DNA of 44,088 nt. Origin: Rugamonas fusca (lineage in GTDB: Bacteria > Pseudomonadota > Gammaproteobacteria > Burkholderiales > Burkholderiaceae_D). The first letter of the stretch is position 1, and each line of letters begins with the position of its first letter. Positions 36,001-44,047 of the stretch are shown piece after piece. The position numbers were made by a program, and so were the translations under genes. The DNA is taken from NCBI RefSeq assembly GCF_014042365.1, contig NZ_JACEZS010000035.1, positions 1 to 44,088 on the forward strand, given 5' to 3'. The notes under the pieces were generated by a model. That model had not been told where the DNA came from. It searched no databases and worked only from the letters and a program-made list of their open reading frames with translations.

Positions 36001-37241
36001 GCCAGCATCTTGCGCTGGCGCGGCGTGAGCGGCAGGCGTCCGGCCAGGCTGGCCAGCGTTTGCAAGTCCAGCAGCGGCGCGCGCAACTCCGTCTTTTCCG
36101 GCTGCTTGCCGGTGGCGGCCAGGTGATGTTCGAACAGCGAGGTGGGCGCCAGCGTGAGGCCATCGCGCGTGGTCAGCGAAAAGTTGCTCAGCTCGACCGT
36201 GTGGCCGCGTGCGCCGAAGGTGGGCTTGCCTTCCTTGTCGCCGGCCGGATATTCCTCGCGCGCGGCCAGCCGGCCCTGCACTTGCAGCAAGTCCAGCGGC
36301 GGCAAGTCCTTGCCCAGCACGGCGGCCACGTTGGCCAGGCGCACGTCGGCCATGAAGCCGGCCAGCTTGGCGTGGTCGAGGTCGACCCAGGCCCGCAGCG
36401 AACCCTGGCCTGTTTGCACCGTGAACGGATAGCTCAGGTAGGTGTTCCAGGCGGCCAGGTCAGCGTCGCGCAATTGCGCGTACAACTGGCCGGTCCACAT
36501 GGCCACGTTCGAGACGCGGGAAGTGAAGGCCGGATGGGTGAAGTCGGCGCGCACATCGAGCGGCGCGCTGAGCGCGGCCGGCGGCGTCGCCTTCAGGGCG
36601 AACTGGTGGCGCCGCCACTGGTTGCGCAGCACCAGCGTCAGCTGCTCCAGCGCCAGCGGCGGCGCGGCCCGCAACTGGTCGGTCCAGACGATGCGCCCTT
36701 CGCGCACGACGATCTCGCGCTGGCCCAGCAGCCAGTCGGCCGTCTTGCCATCGCCGCCCTGGTTCAGGTTGATGTGCACCCCGGCCACCACCAGCGTGCC
36801 GTCGGGCAGGCGGCGCGCATCCAGGTCGGGCCGGATCAGCTCCAGCGATTCGAAGCGCACGTCGGCCGCCAGCACGCTCCACCACGACAGCGTGGCCGAG
36901 ACGCTGGGCAAGGCCAGCACTTGCCGGCCCTGGGCGTCGCGCAGCAGCACGTCGCCCAGGAACAGGTTGGGATGCAGGCCGTTCCACGACGCATACAGGC
37001 GCGCGATGGTGACCTGGTTGCCCACGGCGCGGCTGGCCAGCCGTTCGATGTCGGGCTTGTAGTGGTCGATATTGGGCAGGATGGCGTAGCGCAACGCCAG
37101 GAACAGCACGCCGAATACGAAATACAACAAGGCCACCGACTTGATGGCGAAGCCAAGCACATGGTGGCTGGCCAGGTTACAGACCCGATAGACGGCACGC
37201 AGCCGCTGCCAGCGCACGGCCAGGGGCACGTTGCCTGTCAC
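33096..37241 (-). CDS. yhdP: YhdP-family AsmA-like envelope protein
   Basis: YhdP is a giant inner-membrane anchored protein that spans the periplasm and helps move phospholipids to the outer membrane, in the AsmA/TamB/VPS13-like bridge group. The 1381-residue product has one N-terminal membrane segment (SVALLYFVFGVLFLALRYAI, about residues 34-53), a DUF3971/YhdP middle region rich in short beta-strands, and an AsmA-like C-terminal domain ending with NPVIGLGSFLAQLFLSAPV. The length is near E. coli YhdP (1266) with a somewhat longer chain. The start is GTG (37239-37241) with AGGAG only 3 nt away, so initiation may be weak. First gene of the yhdP-nitrilase-tldD operon, divergent from glnE. The very long antisense open frame over it is an artefact of codon bias. 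Confidence 0.94.
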   Translation of the reverse strand: MTGNVPLAVRWQRLRAVYRVCNLASHHVLGFAIKSVALLYFVFGVLFLALRYAILPNIDHYKPDIERLASRAVGNQVTIARLYASWNGLHPNLFLGDVLLRDAQGRQVLALPSVSATLSWWSVLAADVRFESLELIRPDLDARRLPDGTLVVAGVHINLNQGGDGKTADWLLGQREIVVREGRIVWTDQLRAAPPLALEQLTLVLRNQWRRHQFALKATPPAALSAPLDVRADFTHPAFTSRVSNVAMWTGQLYAQLRDADLAAWNTYLSYPFTVQTGQGSLRAWVDLDHAKLAGFMADVRLANVAAVLGKDLPPLDLLQVQGRLAAREEYPAGDKEGKPTFGARGHTVELSNFSLTTRDGLTLAPTSLFEHHLAATGKQPEKTELRAPLLDLQTLASLAGRLPLTPRQRKMLADFAPHGRLLDVSAEWRGAYPALQTYRLRGRLDGLGLNPLPAQPPQPKTAHSPAIAGMPAIPGFDNLSGSIDATEKGGTLSLDTRQLVLQMPAYFTEPSMPFDRLAMQARWSFEKDDQLRVQVDSLDFAQQGLTASLSGSHVLPLVGKGLGQVDFTGKLNGFALNTIDRYLPLQTPHDLRAWLTGALEDGVAQDVTLRLRGDLAHFPFRTDSAAERARGEFRVAGRLENARLNYTPGEFLHDDGKLPLWPQAEKIKGSFVFEGPRMEIRGDTARTGGAALANVKAVIPDLTVHDMMLDIDGTATGPMQEFLKYVTVSPVQEWISHFTDETQASGNTKLALKLHLPLNHIIDAKVLGVLQLQGNDVALFNDLPPVLGAQGKIEFNERGVNLNGLGGSFLGGPVAISGGSQRDNAIVVKLAGTVTADGFRRNYPAPAMQRLGSHFSGATRFGGQVTVRDHQLQIAVDTSLVGAGLDLPAPLKKAAPEALPLRFVMSSNLNPEGGAWRDDIRIGIGNAIAARYQRQKTGKGPWRLLRGGIGVNAPAPEPDSGVAFNLNMRALNVDAWLDLASAMNSAPAAAPGLARPAADDEGMDVAQFVQPDAIVVRAGELLAGDRKFENVLLGLSHQKNVWQANIDSGQANGYLTWAEAPGGLGKVTARLSTLIIPESAAGDVRDLLEGKNSTATIPALDIMAERFELFNKPLGKLELQANNVMLSTGREWRVSKLSLANPDGELKGTGRWVSRDGVQRSSLNFGLDLVDAGKLLDRFGFAGTLRGGKGTLSGDIAWKGLPYAFDIPSLSGQITMNVEKGQFLKQDPGAAKLLGVLSLQALPRLLKLDFHDVFSEGLAFDGITANAAIDHGIVKTDNLKMHGVAATVLMDGTADIANESTNLHVVVIPQVNLGTAPLVYALAVNPVIGLGSFLAQLFLSAPVMKALTYQMQVTGPWKAPVVTKLASAQPEPAPATVPAQ

Positions 37242-37451
37242 GGTCTCCTCTGCTGTTTTTTTGTCGAGTAAGCTAATAAATTCAGGCCCGGCGTAAAATA
37301 CATCGCTACAATCGTCCAGCGCACTTGGGTCCGGGGCACCTCACCGGGCACAAGCCTTTTCGCCTGCGCGGCAATTTTACCGCAACCGCCGAACCGACCG
37401 CGCCCCGCTTACATCCGGTTACCGCCACCACGCCAGACTACATCATTGTTC
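37242..37451. other. Divergent promoter region of yhdP and glnE
   Basis: There is no gene in these 210 nt. AT-rich patches (AATAAATT near 37275, TAAAATACAT near 37293, CTACAATCG near 37306) make it the likely promoter zone for both genes. I could not fix convincing -35/-10 pairs, and no operator palindrome stands out. Confidence 0.5.
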
Positions 37452-40181
37452 ATGAGCCCAACTTCCCTCACGTCCGCCTCCCGCTACTACCAACGCTGGC
37501 TGGCCGCCAGCCCCGAACGCCAGCGCCAGGTCGATGAACTGGCGCAATTATCGCTTGCCCGGCTCGATTTTGCTGAATTTTTGGCAAAAGAGACGGGCAC
37601 CGGGCTGCCGCTGGTGCGCGCCATGCGCCGCCTGCGCAACCTGGTCGTGTGCGGCCTGATCCGACGCGACCTGGACGGCGCGGCCGACCTGGACGAGGTG
37701 GTGACCACCATGACCCGCTTCGCCGACTTCGCCATCCAGACCCATCTGGCCGAACTGGATGGCGAGATGCGGGCCGCCCACGGCGTACCCACCGGCCACG
37801 ACAGCGGCGAGGTGCAGCAACTGATGGTGCTGGCCATGGGCAAGCAGGGTGGCGGCGAGCTGAACGTGTCGTCCGACATCGACCTGATCTTCGTCTACCC
37901 CGAGGATGGCGACACGGTGACGACGGAAGCGGGCCAGCGCAGCCTGTCGAACCACGAATACTTCATCCGGCTGGGCAAGAAGCTGATCGCGGCCCTGTCC
38001 GAGATCACGGAGGATGGCTACACCTTCCGGGTCGACATGGCGCTGCGCCCGAACGGCGCCTCCGGCCCGCTGGCGGCCAGCCTGGGCATGGTGGAACAGT
38101 ACCTGATCGTGCAGGGCCGCGAATGGGAGCGCTACGCCTGGGTCAAGGCGCGGGCCGTGACCGGCCGCGCCGAGGATATCGCGGCACTGGACGCCATCGT
38201 GCGCCCGTTCTGCTTCCGCCGCTACCTGGACTTTGGCGTGATCGAGGCCATCCGCACCATGCACGCCCAGATCCGCGCCGAGGTCAACCGCCAGGAACGG
38301 CTGCATCCGGACCGCAGCAACAACGTCAAGCTGGGCCGGGGCGGCATCCGCGAAATCGAATTCCTGGCCCAGGTGTTCCAGCTGATCCGTGGCGGGCGCG
38401 ACGCGGCCCTGCGCGACCGCTCCACCCGCGCCACCTTGCGCACGGTGGCCGAGAAAGGCTTGCTGGCGCCGGCCATCGTCGAGGAATTGCTCGCGTGCTA
38501 TACCTTCCTGCGCAATCTTGAGCACCGGCTGCAATACCTGGACGACGCCCAGACCCACACCCTGCCCGCCAACGAGGCCGACCGGCGGGTGGTGGCGCAG
38601 ATGATGGGCCTGCCCGACACGGCCACCCTGCTGGCCCGGCTCGATGAATGCCGCGCCTTCGTGGCGACCCAGTTCGACGCCATGTTCGCCGACAAGTCGG
38701 CCGGCGCCGAGGCCGACATCGATCCCCAGTCCAGCAACGAATGTGCCGACCCCGACAACCGCGAAGCGATCGAAGCCCGCTTCGCCGCGCTCGGCTTCGA
38801 GGACGCGCCCGGCGCCGCCAAGCGCCTGATCGCCACCTGGCAGGCGCCGCGCCTGCAATCGCTGCCCGAGGCCAGCCGCAACCGCCTGGTGGCCCTGGTC
38901 AACACGGCCCTGCCCCTGATCGCCCGCTGCGCCGACGAGGCGCGCGCCGGCAACCGCCACGACACGCTGGGCCGCCTGCTCGACTTCCTGGAAGCGATCG
39001 CGCGCCGCTCGGCCTATCTGTCGCTGCTGACGGAATACCCGCACACGCTCGAGCGCGTGATCCGCATGGTGCACGCCTCCGGCTGGGCCGCCACCTTCCT
39101 CAGCCAGCACCCCATCCTGCTCGACGAACTGCTCGACGACCGCATCCGCAACCTGGTGTTCGACCCGCAGGCGCTGGCGGCCGACCTGGCGCGCCAGCTC
39201 GACGCGGCGGCCGGCGACACGGAACGCCAGATGGACATCCTGCGCGAAGTGCACCACGCCCAGCTGTTCCACCTGCTGGCCCAGGACCTGGCCGGCGACC
39301 TGACGGTGGAGAAACTGGCCGACCACCTGTCGGCGCTGGCCGACACCATCGTGGCCGCCACCGTGCAAGCCGTGTGGCGCACGGTGGCCACGCGCCACCG
39401 CGAAGTGCCGCGCTTCGCCGTGATCGCGTACGGCAAGCTGGGCGGCAAGGAACTCGGTTACGTGTCCGACCTGGACGTGATCTTCCTGTTCGATGACGAC
39501 GACCAGGAAGCCCCGGCCCAGTACGCCAAGCTGGCGCAGCGTTTCATCACGTGGATGACCTCGCACACCTCGGCCGGCATCCTGTTCGACATCGACATCG
39601 CGCTGCGCCCCGACGGCGCCAGCGGCATGCTGGTGTCGAGCGTGGCCGCGTTCGAGCGTTACCAGGCCAGCTCGGCCTGGGTGTGGGAACACCAGGCGCT
39701 GACCCGGGCCCGCTATTGCGCCGGCGACGCCGCCATCGGCGCCCGCTTCGAGCAGATCCGCGAGCAGGTGCTGCGCACCCGCCGTCCGCCCGACGGCCCG
39801 CTCAAGAGCGAAGTGCTGGCCATGCGCCAGCGCATGTTCGACGCCAAGCCCAACCGCTCGGCCCTGTTCGACCTGAAGCAAGACCGGGGCGGCATGATCG
39901 ACATCGAATTCATCGTCCAGTTCCTGGTGCTGCAATACGCGGCCGACTATCCCGCACTGACGGGCAACATCGGCAACATCGCCCTGCTCAAGCTGTGCGG
40001 CGAACTGGGCCTGATCGACGCCACCCTGGCCGGCCACGTGGCCGACGCCTACCGCGCGCTGCGCAAGTTGCAGCACCAGTTGCGCTTGCAAGGACAGGAA
40101 CTGGCCAGGGTCGCCCCGGACTTGGTGGCCTCCCAGGCCGCCGCCGTACGCCAGCTGTGGCAAGCCGTTTTCGAGCGCTGA
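37452..40181 (+). CDS. glnE: Bifunctional glutamine synthetase adenylyltransferase/adenylyl-removing enzyme
   Basis: GlnE adenylylates and deadenylylates glutamine synthetase in response to PII, tuning ammonia assimilation. The 909-residue product has two nucleotidyltransferase domains: the N-terminal adenylyl-removing domain with GGGELNVSSDIDLIFVYPED (about residues 136-155) and the C-terminal adenylyl-transferring domain with GGKELGYVSDLDVIFLFDDD (about 663-682), each followed by an RPDG/RPNGASG segment and a helical domain. The length is close to E. coli GlnE (946). I start at ATG 37452, two codons inside the longest frame, which would need TTG. No clear Shine-Dalgarno sequence is seen. 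Monocistronic, divergent from yhdP. Confidence 0.96.
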   Translation: MSPTSLTSASRYYQRWLAASPERQRQVDELAQLSLARLDFAEFLAKETGTGLPLVRAMRRLRNLVVCGLIRRDLDGAADLDEVVTTMTRFADFAIQTHLAELDGEMRAAHGVPTGHDSGEVQQLMVLAMGKQGGGELNVSSDIDLIFVYPEDGDTVTTEAGQRSLSNHEYFIRLGKKLIAALSEITEDGYTFRVDMALRPNGASGPLAASLGMVEQYLIVQGREWERYAWVKARAVTGRAEDIAALDAIVRPFCFRRYLDFGVIEAIRTMHAQIRAEVNRQERLHPDRSNNVKLGRGGIREIEFLAQVFQLIRGGRDAALRDRSTRATLRTVAEKGLLAPAIVEELLACYTFLRNLEHRLQYLDDAQTHTLPANEADRRVVAQMMGLPDTATLLARLDECRAFVATQFDAMFADKSAGAEADIDPQSSNECADPDNREAIEARFAALGFEDAPGAAKRLIATWQAPRLQSLPEASRNRLVALVNTALPLIARCADEARAGNRHDTLGRLLDFLEAIARRSAYLSLLTEYPHTLERVIRMVHASGWAATFLSQHPILLDELLDDRIRNLVFDPQALAADLARQLDAAAGDTERQMDILREVHHAQLFHLLAQDLAGDLTVEKLADHLSALADTIVAATVQAVWRTVATRHREVPRFAVIAYGKLGGKELGYVSDLDVIFLFDDDDQEAPAQYAKLAQRFITWMTSHTSAGILFDIDIALRPDGASGMLVSSVAAFERYQASSAWVWEHQALTRARYCAGDAAIGARFEQIREQVLRTRRPPDGPLKSEVLAMRQRMFDAKPNRSALFDLKQDRGGMIDIEFIVQFLVLQYAADYPALTGNIGNIALLKLCGELGLIDATLAGHVADAYRALRKLQHQLRLQGQELARVAPDLVASQAAAVRQLWQAVFER

Positions 40182-40189
40182 TCCCGCCC

Positions 40190-40215
40190 GCGGTGGCGGA
40201 CCTGGCCGCCACCGC
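40190..40215 (+). terminator. Hairpin with C-tract after glnE
   Basis: GCGGTGGCGG (40190-40199) and CCGCCACCGC (40206-40215) form a perfect 10-bp stem with a 6-nt loop, 8 nt past the glnE stop. It is followed by C4-T-C7 instead of U residues, so it is not a standard intrinsic terminator; it may block 3' exonucleases or act with Rho. Confidence 0.5.
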
Positions 40216-40333
40216 CCCCTCCCCCCCCGCCATACACCATCTGCACAATTATGCAACTGTGCACAGAAAACAACGAACCGAGTGTTTCCCCCAATTCCGT
40301 TAGTGATTCCGTCAGGTAAATTCAGTTTCTGAC

Positions 40334-40366
40334 AACTATAATTAAATAGCATCTATAAATATAGTT
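40334..40366. promoter_or_regulatory. AT-rich inverted repeat upstream of TBDT 4
   Basis: AACTATA (40334-40340) and TATAGTT (40360-40366) face each other over 19 nt in an AT-rich block about 60 nt before the TBDT start. CTGACA just before it and TATAAA inside it could be promoter elements. An operator or the core promoter is likely, but no regulator can be named. Confidence 0.4.
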
Positions 40367-40426
40367 TTTGTCACAACCTGGAGCAGCGGCAAGACCGCGC
40401 GCCCCGGTCCACTCGGGAGTAATTCT

Positions 40427-43279
40427 TTGAAGAAGCAAATCAGTCTCAAAAAGAGCGTCGTTGCGGTCGCCCTGACGCTGGCATCGTCACAAGTGGTGAT
40501 GGCGCAGGAGAGCGGCACCGACAAACCCATCGAAAAAGTCATCGTCACCGGCTCCAGCCTGAAGCATATCGAAGGCGAAACCGCGACCCCGGTGCAAATC
40601 ATCAAGGCCGAGGAAATCCGTCGCCTGGGCGTGGGTTCGGTCAAGGAATTGCTCGACACCATCACCTCGGCCAGCAGCACGTCGTTGTCCGACATCGGCG
40701 GCTCCAATTCGTTCGCCTCGGGTGCCTCGGCCGCCGACCTGCGCGGCCTGGGCAAGCAATCGACCCTGATCCTGCTCAACTCGCGCCGCGTGGCGCCGTA
40801 TGCGCTGGCCGACTACAACGAAGTGTTCACCAACCTCGATTCGCTGCCGCTGGAGGCGGTGCAACGGGTGGAAGTGTTGCGCAATGGCGGTTCCTCGCTG
40901 TACGGCTCGGACGCCGTGGCCGGTGTGATCAACATCATCACCCGTTCCGACTATGAAGGCATCTCGGCCAACGCCAGCCGCGACCAATCCGTGGCCAACG
41001 AACAATTCCACAAATACACGGCCAGCCTGACGGGCGGCTTCGGCAACCTGGTCAAGGACCGTTACAACGTGCTGGCCAACGTGGAAGTGTTCAAGCGCGG
41101 CGCCGCCACCTGGCGCGACGTGCTCGACGATATCAACCCCGCCTACGGCAACAAATTCAGCGCCGTCGCCAACAAGAGCGGCCTCATGTTCGGCAACCGC
41201 GGTACGCCGTCCACCTTCAGCTATCCGGGCAACATCATCGGGGTCGGCCCCGTACCGGGCTGCACCACGTTGAACGCGGGCGGCCTGTGCGTGTACGACC
41301 GTTTCGGCCGCTTCGAGGCGCAACCGGCGGCCCAGCGCGTCAATGGCCTGGTGTCGGGCAAGTTTGACATCAACGACAATCTGCAGGCCTTCTCGGAAGT
41401 GCTGTTCTCGCACACCCGGACCGACTACCTGCCCGCTTTTGGCTATTACGACTCGACCGCCAGCGACGCTGTCTGGGGCGACCCCAGCACCGGCCAGGCC
41501 AAGACCTTCACCTCGCGCTACCTGCCCGCCACCCACCCGCTCAACACCAGCGGCGACGAGGCACCGCTGCGCTATCGCTTCGCCGATTCCGGCGCCAGCC
41601 ACACCACCACCTCGGACGAGTACCGCGCGCTGGCCGGCTTGCGCGGCACGGTCGGCAAATACGACTGGGAAAGCGCGGTCGGCGTGATGGGCGGCAAGGT
41701 CACCGATGACAGCCGCGGCGCGCTCAGCGACAGCGGCTTCCGCCGGGAGATCGGCAACTACGATCCGTCGCAAACCGATCCGCTGTTCTTCAACCGCGGC
41801 TACAAGATTGGCCAGGTCAATGCGCCCGACGTGCTGAACGCCTTGTTCCCGCACTACGGCTATGAAGGCAAGATCACCCAGACCTTCGCCGACGCCAAGA
41901 TCAGCGGCGAAGTGGCCCAGTTGAACGGCCGTCCCGTCGGCCTGGCCGTGGGGGGCGACGTGCGCCACGAGAAGATGAGCATCCTGCCGTCGGCCAACCT
42001 GCTGGCTGGCGACATCGTCAGCAATGGCGCCGCCACGGCCGACGCCAGCCGCACCAGCAGCGCGCTGTTCACGGAGCTGAATGTGCCGCTGAGCGCGGCG
42101 CTGGAGGTGGTGGGCGCGGCCCGCGTCGACAAATTCCCCGGCTTCAAGGCCCACGTCTCGCCCAAGCTGGCCGCCCGCTTCGAAGCGAGCAAGCAACTGC
42201 TGTTCCGCGGCACGCTGGAATCGGGTTTCCGCGCGCCTAACCTGACCGAGAGCGCGCAGTCGAGCAAGTTCTCGTTCAACAATGGCCTCACCGACCCCAA
42301 ACGCTGCGACCAGGCCCAGGTGCTGGCCAACGACTTGCGCAACAGTGCCGCCAAGCTGCCCGACAACGACACCAACAAGGCGCTGCTGCTGGCCCGCGCC
42401 GACGTTGTGGAAGGTAATGAATGCGCGGCCGGCGTGGCCAATATCGTGCGCAACAATCCCGGCCTGAAACCGGAAGTGTCGCACAGCCTGTCGTTCGGCT
42501 TCGTGATCGAGCCGGTGCCCGGCACCAACCTGTCGCTGGACTACTTCAACATCAAGCGCAAGGATGAGATCGGCCTGAAGACGACGGACGAACTGCTGGC
42601 GGCCGAGGATAGCCTGGCCGCCGGTGTGGTCAACCGCCTGCCCATTGCGCAGGACAAGACCTTCAGCGCCGACGAGCGCGCCAAGTACGGCGTGACGGCG
42701 GGCCCGCTGGCATCGATCAGCGGCAGGTTCGAGAACGTCTCCAAGACCAAGACCAGCGGCATCGATATCGGCGGCGCAACCCGGGTCGATACGCGCTGGG
42801 GCCGCCTGGACCTGAGCACCAACGCCACCTACCTGCTGGACTTGCGCAATTTCGCCAGCACGCTGGGCCAATACGGCGACAACCTGGCTGGCCGCTACAC
42901 CTACTCCAAACTGGTGGCCAACATTGGCGGCAGCTTGAAGACGGGTGACTTCACCAACAGCCTGCGCCTGACCTATCACAGCGCGACCAGCCTGCAGGGC
43001 GATTACTTCGACAGCGGCTACACGCTGGCCGCCTGCCAGGCCAAGCACTGGAGCGCCGACGAGTGCCGCATCGCGTCCTACCAGCGCCTGGACTACAACG
43101 TCAGCTACACGGGCGTGAAGGACTTGACCGTGTCACTGTTCATCGGCAACCTGCTGGGCCGTCGCCCACCGCTGGACCTGAAGAGCTTCAACAAGGACGG
43201 CGGCGGCGTGATCCCGCAAGACCTGGCCGACGTGCAAGGCCGTACCGCGCGCGTGATGGCGGAATACAAATTCCGTTAA
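40427..43279 (+). CDS. TonB-dependent outer-membrane receptor (TBDT 4)
   Basis: A 950-residue receptor. It starts with TTG (40427-40429), supported by GGGAG 8 nt upstream and by a good signal peptide (MKKQISLKKSVVAVALTLAS...VMAQ), unlike that of the other three TBDTs here. After the plug (VIVTGSSLKHIEGETATPVQ, LILLNSRRVAPYALADYNEV, VLRNGGSSLYGSDAVAGVIN) comes the barrel with SGFRAPNLTES and the C-terminal MAEYKFR; the chain ends one residue after Phe. Cysteine pairs occur in loops. The plug is nearest in style to the TBDT 1 group (ALADYNEVFTNLDSLPLEAVQRVEV). It is monocistronic, with its own terminator. The substrate is unknown. Confidence 0.93.
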   Translation: MKKQISLKKSVVAVALTLASSQVVMAQESGTDKPIEKVIVTGSSLKHIEGETATPVQIIKAEEIRRLGVGSVKELLDTITSASSTSLSDIGGSNSFASGASAADLRGLGKQSTLILLNSRRVAPYALADYNEVFTNLDSLPLEAVQRVEVLRNGGSSLYGSDAVAGVINIITRSDYEGISANASRDQSVANEQFHKYTASLTGGFGNLVKDRYNVLANVEVFKRGAATWRDVLDDINPAYGNKFSAVANKSGLMFGNRGTPSTFSYPGNIIGVGPVPGCTTLNAGGLCVYDRFGRFEAQPAAQRVNGLVSGKFDINDNLQAFSEVLFSHTRTDYLPAFGYYDSTASDAVWGDPSTGQAKTFTSRYLPATHPLNTSGDEAPLRYRFADSGASHTTTSDEYRALAGLRGTVGKYDWESAVGVMGGKVTDDSRGALSDSGFRREIGNYDPSQTDPLFFNRGYKIGQVNAPDVLNALFPHYGYEGKITQTFADAKISGEVAQLNGRPVGLAVGGDVRHEKMSILPSANLLAGDIVSNGAATADASRTSSALFTELNVPLSAALEVVGAARVDKFPGFKAHVSPKLAARFEASKQLLFRGTLESGFRAPNLTESAQSSKFSFNNGLTDPKRCDQAQVLANDLRNSAAKLPDNDTNKALLLARADVVEGNECAAGVANIVRNNPGLKPEVSHSLSFGFVIEPVPGTNLSLDYFNIKRKDEIGLKTTDELLAAEDSLAAGVVNRLPIAQDKTFSADERAKYGVTAGPLASISGRFENVSKTKTSGIDIGGATRVDTRWGRLDLSTNATYLLDLRNFASTLGQYGDNLAGRYTYSKLVANIGGSLKTGDFTNSLRLTYHSATSLQGDYFDSGYTLAACQAKHWSADECRIASYQRLDYNVSYTGVKDLTVSLFIGNLLGRRPPLDLKSFNKDGGGVIPQDLADVQGRTARVMAEYKFR

Positions 43280-43300
43280 TCGCCTGACGGCGACCAGCGC

Positions 43301-43331
43301 ATGGCGGGTGCCTGGCACCCGCCATTTTTTT
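43301..43331 (+). terminator. Intrinsic terminator of TBDT 4
   Basis: ATGGCGGGTGC (43301-43311), loop CTG, GCACCCGCCAT (43315-43325), then a run of T residues to 43331. Strong rho-independent terminator 22 nt past the stop. Confidence 0.93.
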
Positions 43332-43390
43332 GTCTGCGCGCCCCAGCCCAGCTTGCCCTCGGGATGAACAAATCATCAATGTTGCCACAA

Positions 43391-43406
43391 AACAACATCA
43401 GTTGTT
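43391..43406. promoter_or_regulatory. Inverted repeat upstream of the Cache protein gene
   Basis: AACAAC-atca-GTTGTT, flanked by TTGC on the left and GCAA on the right, lies about 80 nt before the start codon in an AT-rich patch. It may be an operator; no protein can be assigned. Confidence 0.35.
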
Positions 43407-43484
43407 GCAATTAAGGTTAGCATGACGGTGAACAATAATCGGCGAACCGGGTGGAGCGCCTGGCTCCCCACGATGGAGATCGAC

Positions 43485-43943
43485 ATGCGAGCATACTTTT
43501 GCGCCCTGGCCGCTGCTGCGGCCACGGCGACGTCCTGGAGCGCCGCGGCGGCCGACCAGGGCACGCCCGAGCAGGCCGTGGCCATGGTCAAGCGGGCTGT
43601 TACCCTGATCAAGAGCGAAGGCCGGGCCAAGGCGTTCGCCGCTATCGGCGACACGGGCAACCCGGACTTCCACCAGCGCGACTTGTACGTGTATGTGTAC
43701 GACCTGAACGGGGTCGCCCTGGCCCACGGCAACAATCCCAAGATGGTGGGCAAGCCCCTGATCGGCCTGCGCGATAACGAAGGCAAGCCCATCATCCAGG
43801 AAATGGTGAAGGTGGCCACCACCAGCGGCAAAGGCTGGGTCGACTACAAATGGCCCAATCCCGTCACCCATGCCGTGGAAGCCAAGTCCGGCTACGTGGA
43901 GCGGCTCGACGACATGCTGGTCGGCTCGGGCGTCTATAAATAA
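43485..43943 (+). CDS. Secreted single-Cache-domain protein
   Basis: A 152-residue exported protein. I start at ATG 43485 because GGAG lies 6 nt upstream and the result begins with a signal peptide (MRAYFCALAAAAATATSWSAAAA). The longer frame from 43422 would add 21 residues that bury it. The mature part is one Cache (sCache_2-like) sensor domain: helix with QAVAMVKRAVTLIKSEG, FHQRDLYVYVYDLNGVALAHG, then KMVGKPLIGLRDNEGKPIIQEMV and GWVDYKWPNP, ending GSGVYK. Such domains usually bind small carboxylates or amines in chemoreceptors and kinases; here it is free-standing with no transmembrane or signalling part. Its role is unknown, perhaps a periplasmic ligand-binding partner. An IS begins 26 nt downstream. 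Confidence 0.88.
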   Translation: MRAYFCALAAAAATATSWSAAAADQGTPEQAVAMVKRAVTLIKSEGRAKAFAAIGDTGNPDFHQRDLYVYVYDLNGVALAHGNNPKMVGKPLIGLRDNEGKPIIQEMVKVATTSGKGWVDYKWPNPVTHAVEAKSGYVERLDDMLVGSGVYK

Positions 43944-44008
43944 GCGCGGCGGCCGGCGCCGAAAAAAAAGGCTATGTCCCCGTTAAGTATTGAACTTCTT
44001 GCGGTAAA

Positions 44009-44047
44009 GGCCCTCCAAGACTGAGTAAATTCATGCTTGGAGGGGCC
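44009..44047 (+). promoter_or_regulatory. Hairpin that masks the transposase ribosome binding site
   Basis: GGCCCTCCAAG (44009-44019) pairs with CTTGGAGGGGCC (44036-44047), one bulged G, 16-nt loop. The 3' arm holds the only Shine-Dalgarno sequence (GGAGG) and ends directly at the ATG, so the structure should repress translation. Confidence 0.6.
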
